A stretch of DNA of 64,000 nt, taken from NCBI GenBank assembly GCA_947561395.2, contig OX387190.1:12146858-12210857 (forward strand), given 5' to 3'. Position numbers and translations under genes: made by a program. The notes beneath the pieces are model-generated. The model was given only the letters and a program-made list of their open reading frames with translations, did not search any database and had not been told where the DNA came from. Below, piece after piece: positions 55,337 to 64,000 of this stretch (position 1 is the first letter of the stretch; each line of letters starts with the position of its first letter). Origin of the DNA: Buxus sempervirens (lineage: Eukaryota; Streptophyta; Magnoliopsida; Buxales; Buxaceae).

Positions 55337-55504
55337 AGTGACTCCAAATTTATTGTATATTATATGAAGGAAAAGATCACACCCACATGGAAGATTACAG
55401 ATCTTATTGTATATTATAGAGCCGTGAGGATTTCAAATGTTTATCGAGAAGCCAACATGGTAGCTCACAACCTAGCCAACTCTGCTTTAGACATATTCTC
55501 CTAG
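55337..55504 (+). pseudogene. LINE RNase H C-terminal fragment, plus strand
   Basis: Right after the copia LTR the plus strand reads DSKFIVYYMKEKITPTWKIT, then a stretch ending VYREANMVAHNLANSALDIF before a stop at 55502-55504. D-S-K at the start and Y-R-E-A-N-M-V-A-H-N-L-A are hallmarks of the plant LINE RNase H end. The rest of this LINE is not seen on the left of the copia element. Confidence 0.75.
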
Positions 55505-55785
55505 GCAAGTTCCTGGATGAAATTGTTAATGTTTTACAGAATGACTTTGTAGGGCGATCATACCCTCATAATTTAACCAGTGTTCGATAATATTAATAAA
55601 ATAAAAGAGAAAAATAAAAATAAAAAAAAGGACCTAACTGCTTCAATAAAACTAGGCATTCAATGAAGCACCAGCTTCACTATGCTTTTCAAAGCCGTTC
55701 ACCAAGCACAAAGTATACCTTGTTAAAAGTAGATTTAGGCCCAAGATGTGATCCACGCTGACGCTAGCCCCAAGTGACCATTCAT
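55505..55785. other. intergenic, nothing recognised
   Basis: It starts as the 3' tail of the LINE fragment (possible A-rich tail at 55595-55630), then non-coding sequence. Confidence 0.4.
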
Positions 55786-56213
55786 AATTGGAAAAATTAT
55801 GGAAAAGGGTCACTTTTCATTGATATTTATAAAAACATGCCACTAAGTCCTAAATTACAAAAAAGGGCCACTTTTTATCGATATTTATAAAAATGTCCGT
55901 CGAAATTAAATTATAGGATCACTTTTCAAAAATAATTAAATTTGAGGATTGGACTTAAGCTTATTATATGAGACACAAGCTCATCTTACATGAGACACGA
56001 GCCTATTCTACGTGGGATGCGCATCATACGTGGACTTGAGCGCCGTCTGTCTATAATAAAATAACACTATTTTTTAATTATTTTATAGATGTGATCCTTC
56101 AAGTTAATTAGCGACAAAAAGTGACCATTTTCTGTAATTTAGGATCTTAATGGCATGTTTTTATAAATATCGACCAAAAGTGGCCCTTTTCTGTAATTTC
56201 CCCTTCATAAATT
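55786..56213. mobile_element. foldback MITE with arms of about 130 bp
   Basis: The left arm holds AAAAGGGTCACTTTTCATTG and GATATTTATAAAAACATGCC. The right arm is its inverse with GGCATGTTTTTATAAATATC and AAGTGGCCCTTTTCTGTAAT. Each arm also contains a second, diverged copy of the same motif. About 430 bp, no coding. Long arms suggest a Mutator-type MITE; the target duplication is not fixed. Confidence 0.7.
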
Positions 56214-56529
56214 GCTCTAAATCCTGTCTGATGAGGTACATCACCACTCACCAGGTCTCACAAAATTAAGAGAAGAGTAAAATGAGTGTACAAAGGATCT
56301 CCTCAGGTCTTCCACCAAAAAAAAGATCTCATCAGGTCATAGAGACTGATTCTAAGGACCCGAGCATTCCCAAAGAAAGAATATAAAATCCTCAATTCTT
56401 CATCACCCACCTTGTCTGATAAATGAATGACATACATGAGTCTATAACAGTTGCACATCCATCCCTCCCCAACCACCCACCCACATCATCTTGGTTGTGC
56501 TTAATTTTTTAGTTTGGAACTTGGTTTAT

Positions 56530-56840
56530 TCAACTAAGCCTCCACTTTGCTTTTCTTTCAAAATTTGCTTTTAAAAGTACAAAAGCAAATTTTCAAAAAA
56601 TAAAATTTTTCTAAGATTTTGAAAATGTTGAAAAAAAACAGGTTTCTTATTTTATTGAGAAGAAATGATTTGTTGCTTCTTTTCAAAATAAAAATAAAAA
56701 AATTACCTTCTTGCTTCAAAAAAAAAAAAAACTTTAAAAATGACTAACCAAATGTGCTCTTACTTTTTGAAAGTAATTTTTCGCTTTCAAGTAGGAAAAA
56801 AATTACTTTTGAAAAGAAATACCAAAAAGGGCGTAACATG
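56530..56840. repeat. GCTTTT/AAAAGC-rich segment, possibly a MITE relic
   Basis: CTTTGCTTTTCTTTC on the left and AAAATTACTTTTGAAAAG with ATACCAAAAAGGGCG on the right resemble the subterminal repeats of the element at 7149-10749. Matching ends could not be confirmed. Confidence 0.35.
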
Positions 56841-57265
56841 TTTTTTCCACTTGAATTGCTGTTCGTATTTATAAATTCACAGTTATGTACAAAAAGTCAA
56901 ATCATTTCAAATATTTACACTTATCAGATTCTGGTACAGTGGTACTTGATACAAAAGATTTGCCTCTTCTACGTCCTCTCTATTGTGATGGATATGTAGA
57001 GTGACGAGTCAAAACATATGGTCCTTGTTACCAAAATTTTTATTAAGGCTCTGTTTGTTTCATCGGAAAATATTTTCTGGAAGAAGATTTTCCAAGAAAA
57101 TTGTTTCCAGAAGAAAATTTTCCAAGTGTTTAGATGTAACATGGAAAATGTTTTATAATTTTATTATTTTTTCTTTTCTTATACAAATGCAACTAAAAAT
57201 AGCTCCCCTCAGAACTAAAGTGGCTTGAGCGCTTACTTTCCATGCAAATTTTAAATCATTTACTT

Positions 57266-57540
57266 CTATAGAGTTTCTATCCTCTTATAACAACAACTCT
57301 TATCTAACTCCAACAAGTTGGATATGCGATGGATAATGGTCTTATCATCCATGATACATAAGATGGATGGTATACTCGAACCGCATACTATTGTTATCTT
57401 GTTAAAAATGGTCAGTCGATTTGCTGATGGACCAGTAATATGAACAAGATCATCAGTTGATTTGCTAAAACTTCCAGTTGCTTGGTCATCACCACAAATC
57501 ATACACAACTCATCATACATATCGATTGGCTTGTTTATGT
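57266..57540 (-). pseudogene. MYB/SANT-like protein fragment of the Harbinger element
   Basis: The minus strand reads AAPYINKPIDMYDELCMICG and DDQATGSFSKSTDDL. Y-D-E-L-C-x-I-x-G-x-x-x-A-T-G matches the end of the MYB/SANT-like domain of plant PIF/Harbinger ORF1-type proteins (recalled). The DNA-binding helices upstream are not present. These proteins assist transposase binding in live elements. Confidence 0.55.
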
Positions 57541-57580
57541 ACGGTGCAGCTTTAGGGTGTGCCTACATGTAATACACAAT

Positions 57581-57772
57581 TTAATTAGAAATTAGATAAT
57601 AAGCATCTAAATATTTTTCTTTTTCTTTGTCTTTGTTTACATGAGGCTCTCTTGGTATGTGTTTTAGAGCACGAATTGCAGCAATTGTTGCAAAACCTGC
57701 TACCATAACTGCAGTTACAGCAGCCACAATCTCATTTCGTTTTTTAATAAGATGATCTCTATCGTCATCCAT
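57581..57772 (-). pseudogene. transposase N-terminus-like fragment of the Harbinger element
   Basis: 63 codons starting MDDDRDHLIKKRNEIVAAVT at 57772, with a hydrophobic AVMVAGFATIAAI and then IPREPHVNKDKEKEKY. The last part resembles the region just before the nuclease domain of HARBI1-like transposases (R-E-P-x-x-N). The DDE nuclease itself is missing. Moderate support only. Confidence 0.45.
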
Positions 57773-57779
57773 CTACAAG

Positions 57780-60230
57780 TTATATATAAATAATATCAAA
57801 TATTATTTGAAAGAATTAGCACATCCACACATTTGAAAGAATTAGCACATCCACACACAAACATTCAAAAGAAAGTGTAGTCCATAGATGAACCAGTCAA
57901 CATGAAGTCCCCATCCAACCTCTTCCCAAAATTAAAGGGATCCTTTTATCGAATATGATTCCCTGAGCTGATGACTGATATGCTTCAGCTTAGCTTTCAC
58001 ATATGCTCACCCCTTGTTTGGAATGTGGACACCATTCCCTGAGTTTATGGAAAACTTCAAGGCTCTTAGAACGGTGTTAATTGGGATTCCTCTGTATGCC
58101 TTACAGCTACTACCTAGGGGAGTCTCTCCATTAACTCTATATAGTGTGGTGTGCAGTTCCTCGGACTTTTCATCTGCAGCTTTACTACCTAGGGAAGAAC
58201 TGAATCTTTTATTGGCGTATTCAAGTTTAAGGGGTAAACAAACTAGAAGTCTCTTATATAAAGAGAAATCTTGTAACTGAAATCTTGATTCCAACTTGTA
58301 TAGTTTCCAAATGAAATACAAATCCACTCACAGTAAGTTACTATGAGATAGGTAATAATTCCTATCAAAATGAAATACAAATGGTATTGCTTTTACATCA
58401 CCTGCCTAAGAAAAACTAGACAAAGAAAAAGAAAGAAAACTAAAGAACAGAAGGGTGCCAAATAAAAGGACAGAAACAAATAGGAGGTTTAACACATTCA
58501 AGTATTAGCTCAGCTTTCTTGGTTATGGGTGACAAATACCCTCTTCAATCCACCTTCAGAGGCCCCCGAGCCACATGCTGGTGGCCAAGTTTGCCACATC
58601 AAAAACTGGGATAAACAACTAAGGTTCCAAAATCAATAAATTCCATTGCTTTGGTGGGCCCTATGGTTCTCGGTCCTCATTATTAGTCTTGGTTAGTTTA
58701 ACAATATATGTATTGTTGTCTAGTGTCCTCAATAGGAACTTGAGTTTTGGACCCATCCTCTTGGTTCCCAATTGCAGGGTATGGGATGGTCAAGGATACA
58801 CTGTACTTGTGGTACCCCTCACTGATAACCAATTTGAAGTTTAAAACCAAAATATATCTCACAGCAGTAAAAAAGATTGGAAGTCTCATAAAACAGTAAC
58901 CCAACATATAATATATCTTGCTGTGCAGGTGTATGTTATTATCAAAATCAAAAATAAATAACAATATCATTTCCTTACAAGACATGTACTTTCACAAGGA
59001 CGACCATAACTTAATTGGGAAACCCTGAGAGAAGAAAAATCCCTTTAAGTTCTAGACGACCATAACGCTTGATACTTAAGTAGGAACCTACAAGAGGTGA
59101 TGTTTTGAATCTGGGGCCAACAACTTATTTTGGCACATAAGATTTTGAATATATATACCAGACTATTAACCTTTTACACATGAATTTGTGCACATAAAAT
59201 CCGAAAAGAATTTCTGAGTAGCGTGAACTGTGCAAATGCAGATGTAAGTTTTTTTTGGCAACTAAACATCAAATTTCCTTCCTGGGAGTTATTCCGTAAA
59301 CAAACATCTGGGATTAATGATATTGAGTTTTCCCCATTTTATAGAATTGATGTTCATGATGTAGATAGATGGAGCCATTGCAACCAAGGTCATGTGTTTA
59401 TACCTGAACTCGGTCAACCCAGTCTAGTAGCTCGAAACAGGCTTTCAAACAGAGATGAAATCAACGAGAAACCCATGATAACAAAGTAAGAAAAAATTAA
59501 ATAAATAAAGCAGGGAGTAAGGAAGATCACAAGAGAACCAATGGCAGTTTATCTACCAAAGATATGGGAGTTCTGTAGGGAAAGTGAAAATGTATCTGGG
59601 ATTTCATGTGTTTTTAAAACCGAAACTATAGTAGGGAGAATCCACAAAAGTACTCCCAACAAACAGAGTGCAGAAGGGATCAGACGTCTTTCAAAGGTTT
59701 AGGACCTACTACTCGTTTCGAGTTTTTTGGCTTGAAATTTTGTGAAGTTTGTCTTTGTTTCTCTATCATCAGCTCAAGGGAAAAGAAAAGATCAGATCAT
59801 TTTGACAGTGGGAGAAATGAATTCGAGAAAGTCATAATATCATTAAATCTAGGGTTTTAGAAAGATAAAAAGAGATACCTGCTACAAGAGGGTTCTGCAA
59901 TAAAGTCGACAAATCTGCTACTCTCGATTGACGAACAAAGACTCCGATTTCAAGTGGTCTTTAACTACACGAGCGAGCGATGTTACAGGAAAAGCTGGAG
60001 GGAGGAAAGCGAGGCTCCGAGTTCGTCGTGCCTTCGGAGGAAGAAGAAAAACACAAGGCTCCTGAGCTACCTTCGTCGCGCACTAGGAAGAAGAAGGAAA
60101 CACGAGGCTCGCATCTTTGTTGAAGTCGTTCGTCGTGCCCCAGGAGGTAGAAGAGAGTAGAAGTCGAAGAGAGGAGAAAAATAGAAACACGAGAGCTTGA
60201 AATACCCAACGGAAAATAACTTCCGCCGAA
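57780..60230. other. interior of the Harbinger element without recognised genes
   Basis: It holds several short open frames with no motif, including GCGAGCGA- and GAAGAAGA-rich sequence at 59960-60180 near the right end. Nothing here supports a gene. It could include older insertions. Confidence 0.4.
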
Positions 60231-60381
60231 TTTTAGCGGAAGTTATTTTCCGCCCATTTTTCTACGATTTGGAAAATATTTTCCGTTAGTTTTCCATTTC
60301 CCATGAAACAAACGTCTGCAAAATTTCAAAATTCCTGGAAATATTTTCTTTTCCATGTTTTCCGGTGAAACAAACGGAGCC

Positions 60382-60764
60382 TAAAAGAAAACAGAAAAAG
60401 GAAGATCAGTTTCAACATCTCCCTTCAAATCTCCGAATCCACGCATACCATTCCCATTTTATTAGATGTTACAACCTTCCTGCAATAAAAAGAAAGAGCC
60501 TTCGTGTTTGCATGTCCTCTTTGACATCTTGAACAGATTAAATTTTTTTTTAAAATTTAAATAAATAATAATTTTTCTAAAAAAGTTCTCTGTTTTTTTT
60601 TTTTTTCTGACAATTAATCGCACAAAAAACATGTTCTCTATCACAAACAGTCACTCAAGTCACAACCAAAACCTCTAAAAAAAATAAAAAAAAAAGGAAG
60701 AAGAAGACATTGAGTTCCAAGAAAACTCAACTGCATACCCCTTTTGCACCAGTGACGGGACTCA
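60382..60764. other. probable 3' UTR and downstream region of the eEF1B-gamma gene
   Basis: Immediately downstream (minus sense) of the stop at 60765. T-rich on the plus strand (poly-T at 60594-60606). No coding. The 3' UTR is inferred from position. Confidence 0.4.
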
Positions 60765-61144
60765 TCATTTGAAGCACTTAGCATCCAACAGATCCTCTCC
60801 CTCAAAAGGCTCATGATCTTCAATCATCTGATTGACCCGCTCCTTCTCTGCTTCATCTGAGATGTCAACCTTCCTCCACTCATAGAGCTCCATGTCGTAG
60901 CACTCATCAATTACAAACTGGGGAATCTCTTGCCCACGGAAGAGCCATAACCCCTTGACCTTAAATGGTGCCTCATTACCAATCACCAGCATTTTCCCAA
61001 AAGCATACTTGCGAGCCAGATCCATTCGTTGCAGAAAACCACTAACCTTGTTCAAAGTGACATATGAAACTGTGTTCTCATCATTGTACTTGTAGTCACA
61101 AAACCAGAGAGAGTATCCTTCAGGATCATACATGTCCCAAAATC
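60765..61144 (-). CDS. EEF1G: elongation factor 1-gamma (eEF1B-gamma), last exon
   Basis: The exon starts at 61144 after a good acceptor (TCCCTTACTGCAG on the minus strand) and encodes 125-126 residues ending in CFK and TGA (60765-60767). It reads FWDMYDPEGYSLWFCDYKYN, then VTLNKVSGFLQRMDLARKYA, GLWLFRGQEIPQFVIDECYD and MELYEWRKVDISDEAEKERV, ending LLDAKCFK. This is the highly conserved C-terminal domain of eEF1B-gamma, the structural subunit of the complex that recharges eEF1A with GTP in translation. No break is seen and the residues are near-consensus for plants (recalled). The exon starts with split-codon phase (one base carried by the exon before). The GST-like N-terminal exons were searched for by eye to 64000 and not found, so they lie beyond the window or across a long intron, or the copy is incomplete. 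Confidence 0.9.
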
Positions 61145-61249
61145 CTGCAGTAAGGGAGAAAAAAGGACGAAAAGGGCGATCAAACCATGAAAAGAATATT
61201 ATTTGGAAATAGCAAAACAAATTCTTCTTTCTAAGCATCTTGTTTTTGC

Positions 61250-62165
61250 AAGGAAAAAATCTAGTAACTCAACACTTCACAAATTTGAGCAAGTAGAAGA
61301 AACCAACGAAAACATATTATTTGATTGCGCTAAATCAGAAGATATGACTGTACTAAATCAAAAGATATATTCAGCAAAACTTTTTGGTCATAATAAAAAG
61401 TGAGAATCCTTCTGTATCTGGCCATTAGATCTTTTTTAAATATGCAACTTACAAAGCTTAAGGAGATCTGGAAGTTTCTATACAACCTTCTTGAAACATT
61501 AGGAAATTCAAAGAGGCATAACAAGCTTATATTCAATGATCAGGAGGTAATTTCTACCCATCAATCCGTCTTGATAAACACCAAACACAAGAACCTAGAA
61601 TTATCTTATATGAAAAAGAACCAATAAACTAAACCGGATATCAGGGTACACTGGAATGCACCACCAGGAGGTTTTCTGAACCCCGATACGGATGGATACC
61701 AATTCTCTAGTATAGGAAGTGCAGGAGTAGGGGGAATATTTCAAGATGAAAAAAGAAGACCCATTGCAAGCTTTTTCCAATTCAATTAGTTAAGTTACCA
61801 ACTCTATGACAAAGTTCTGGGCTCTAAGAAACAATTATAACAAGCTACAACTCAGGATAATCTAACAATCATGCTTAAATATACTTCTTGCATCATAAAG
61901 CCTTCTTACACTGTATGATAGCCGACCTTCACATTTGAAGAAACTATGGAAGGATCTTTCGTGCTTAATAACATATATATTTTTTTTGTTAATAACAACT
62001 ATTCTAAACATACCTACAGGGAAGCAAATAGAAAAGAAGATTTTTGGCCAAGAAAGATGCAGGATATGTCTGCAATCAAGTTTAAATTAGATCCCAAATG
62101 GAGAGTTATACGAGATCTTGTTTTGGGATTTAGAAAATTGTTGTCCCAAGTTATAAAATCTAACT
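61250..62165 (+). pseudogene. LINE 3' fragment (zf-RVT and RNase H) in the presumed eEF1B-gamma intron
   Basis: Plus-strand reading across frames gives ETNENILFDCAKSED (zf-RVT-like) near 61300, RHNKLIFNDQEVIS near 61515-61556, an RNase H start WNAPPGGFLNPDTDGYQFSS and SAGVGGIFQDEKRRPIASFF near 61650-61770, and the RNase H end YREANRKEDF near 62015-62045. Several frame changes and stops are present. It is antisense to eEF1B-gamma and 5'-truncated. Confidence 0.65.
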
Positions 62166-62539
62166 AAAATAATATAATTCATAGAGTTTAAACCAGGGAA
62201 AAAAATGTTTTGGCAACTTTAAGTTCCAAACTATTAAAAGTGTTCAATTCACAAGAAATATTACAAAAACAACACTGCCTCATAAAACTCTAAGTGAGGA
62301 GGACTTCAATGTTTGAGCTTATAAAAGAATAATTTGGAATCAAAAGGTTTTAACATAAGTTCAACCAAGACTGGGGAGAAGCAAATGTAAAAATCAAGAA
62401 CGAAGAGATTTCTTAAAGTAGTCAATTTCATTACCTTAGATTCATTATTCACAGGAAAAGAGATAATGGTAATTTTGTACATAAATTTAAAGCCTAACAA
62501 CTTACATGGAGACAACCTCTAAGGCAAATATATATATAT

Positions 62540-63015
62540 ATTTGTACTACATTCATCAAGCTTGTTATGATGTATAGATCAGAATGTTGGGCATATATCA
62601 TAAGATAAGAGCTGCTAAGATGCCATTGTTGAGATGGATATGTTTGAAGACCAGAAAAGATAATTTAAGGAATGTACATGTTCTATGAAGCAAGGTGTTG
62701 TCCAAATATGTGATTAAGATTTAAAAAGGGGAAAGCAGGGGGGGAGGGGGAGGGGGAGACAGAATGTTAAGATAGTTTGGGCATGCAAAGCAAAGACTTA
62801 AGGAGGCAACTTTGAGAAGGTGCAAGGGGGTACTGATTGAAATATCTAAAATTGAAAAGAAACAACCAAAAATAACATGGCTGAAGTAATGTTTGGATAC
62901 TCATAACCAACTGAACATAATGTTTTGAATATTATTAGTCAAACTTAACATATGGATTTTGAAAAAGATTTGCCAACCCCAACTACTAGGGTTAAGGCAT
63001 TTGGTTAGCGATATT
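62540..63015 (+). pseudogene. RTE-type LINE 3' end fragment
   Basis: Plus-strand reading gives MMYRSECWA near 62572-62598, then a stretch with RCHC/LRWICLKTRKDNLRNVHV-like and GHAKQRLKEATLRRC-like sequence (62625-62830), and KKQPKITWL near 62860-62885. The 3' tail CCCAACTACTAGGGTTAAGGC lies near 62977-62998. The L-Y-G-S-E-C-W-A and R-W-x-G-H-x-x-R-R motifs plus the CCCAACTAGTTGGGRTTAAGGC tail are typical of plant RTE LINEs and the SINEs that copy their tail. Broken by several frame changes. Confidence 0.6.
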
Positions 63016-64000
63016 GTGCATTGACAAATACTTTATTTCATTTGCTAATCAAACACATTCTTCCTCTAGTTTCACTTGTATACATGTGATGTGAATTGTC
63101 ATGAAAAAAGGTCTCCACAATGATTAACCTCTTAAAATCCCAAAAGGTGAACATGTAAAACTAAAAATGTGAGAAAGACAAATAAATAGAAGAAATTTAA
63201 TGACATACAAAGGCAAAAAATCATTTTTAGAAGAAGAATCACAGCACATTAAGTGAATCTGCATGCAGATTAAAAAGAACATTGCAATACGCAATCCTTG
63301 ATAACTCTGTCTAAAATTATATGATAAACACATTCTATAACAAAATTTCATTGTACAAACACAGAAACGGAATTTTCAACTCTGATGCAAAGTCAAGAAA
63401 CGGATGTTTCATGAAAGAAATACCAAATTAAAAAAACAAGGAAAAGAAAAATAAAAACTTCTGATGTGGGTATACATTGTGTGCAACAACTAAAAAGTCC
63501 CAAAAAAAAATAAAGTTCCATATGGATTTTACATCAAAACTTTCATTTTTTTAGCTGTGTTCACATTATGAACATAGGCAATGTAACCACGGTTCATTGT
63601 CCATAATTTAATGCCATAACACCATGCATGCTAATGCCTCAATAAAACCAATAATTGGTCAACCTAGCATATTTCTCACATATGTAATTGGCATATTCTT
63701 AGCAACTATGCATCTAAGTAAACCACACTTAAATTCTATTTGAATCTTATTTAACAAAATTTACTTCATGTCTCAAAATTAAGATTAAAATAGAAAATTT
63801 TTCCCAAAATCAGAATTAATATCCTAAGGAGAAATGAAGACGATCCGAACAAGGCAAGGGCTTCCCTCTATAATAATTTGTCTTACGAATTTAACTTTGT
63901 TGCCTCATCTCCATTTCTTCTCCAACAATTAAATACAATGTTCTTAGTTTCAAGATCATTTCCTACATGTTTGGTTGCCAGAATTAAGAACTCCTTGTTT
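63016..64000. other. AT-rich non-coding end of window
   Basis: No exon of eEF1B-gamma, no terminal repeat and no RNA gene is seen. If the eEF1B-gamma copy is complete this is intron sequence. Confidence 0.4.

Larger units (their letters stand above)
57047..60381 (-). mobile_element. PIF/Harbinger-type DNA transposon, TSD TAA, with MYB/SANT-like and transposase-like remnants
   Basis: The left end GGCTCTGTTTGTTTCATCGG and the inverse of the right end GGCTCCGTTTGTTTCACCGG differ at two of 20 positions. They are flanked by TAA at 57044-57046 and 60382-60384. GGAAAATATTTTCC-type motifs are repeated inside both ends. At 3335 bp it is the size of an autonomous Harbinger, but only N-terminal parts of two coding regions are seen (57266-57530 and 57581-57772, both minus). 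The rest (about 57780-60200) shows no transposase catalytic motif. It abuts the 3' side of the eEF1B-gamma gene. Confidence 0.8.

Noticed and set aside
58007-58327. Minus-strand open frame of about 106 codons in the Harbinger element
   Set aside because: No recognised motif, and the overlapping plus-strand frame is equally open, so coding is not supported.
1-64000. tRNA, rRNA or other structured RNA genes
   Set aside because: None recognised by eye. The tRNA-like matches found are primer-binding sites of LTR elements (TGGTATCAGAGC, TGGCGACTC-type).

Overview
The window is plant nuclear DNA, most likely from a eudicot and perhaps a woody one (inference). It is AT-rich and holds split genes with GT-AG introns, plant L1-type LINEs with an RNase H tail, copia and gypsy LTR elements, and PIF/Harbinger-type transposons with TAA or TTA target duplications. 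Only two host genes look intact. A LYR-motif protein gene (LYRM2-like) lies on the minus strand with coding exons at 45026-45168 and 45769-45874 and a probable 5' UTR exon near 47488-47665. The last exon of elongation factor 1-gamma lies at 60765-61144, minus strand. Two host pseudogenes can also be read: a protein-kinase-like remnant (319-998, +) and a BTB/POZ-protein fragment (44185-44540, -).

From about 1.4 to 43.5 kb the window is two nests of mobile elements. Nest A is one minus-strand LINE (about 1440-20095) cut by five visible insertions. These are a 237-bp solo LTR (1647-1883), an unassigned segment (about 6063-6785), a Harbinger-like TIR element (7149-10749) that itself received a 2.5-kb solo LTR (7307-9822), and a gypsy element (11192-19396) that itself received a 2.7-kb solo LTR (13939-16627). 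Nest B is a second minus-strand LINE (about 20232-43510) cut by a 3.5-kb solo LTR (21507-24999) and by a 15.5-kb non-autonomous LTR element (25790-41268). The latter holds a further 8-kb non-autonomous LTR element (26914-34955). Nearly every boundary was placed from a target-site duplication readable in the sequence: CAAGC, TTA, CAATA, TTAAG, CTCAT, AGATG, CAGTC/TAGTC and CTGCC.

From 43.5 to 64 kb the sequence is more gene-like: the BTB pseudogene, the LYRM2-like gene, small MITEs, a broken copia element (about 49969-55335) holding a Harbinger-type MITE (51527-52099), a Harbinger-type transposon with MYB/SANT-like and transposase-like remnants (57047-60381), and the eEF1B-gamma exon, whose upstream intron is filled with LINE and RTE fragments.

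The most unusual signals are these. (1) The inner LTR element of nest B has a more diverged, unequal-length LTR pair than the element it sits in, which is opposite to what nesting predicts. (2) Its LTRs carry four consecutive short hairpins built from GTATCCGG/CCGGATAC. (3) A palindrome-bearing block is shared between otherwise unrelated LTR families. (4) The inner element carries a gene-like DUF7745-type reading frame with an intron and no gag-pol. All family names come from reading the sequence and from memory of the families; no database search was run.
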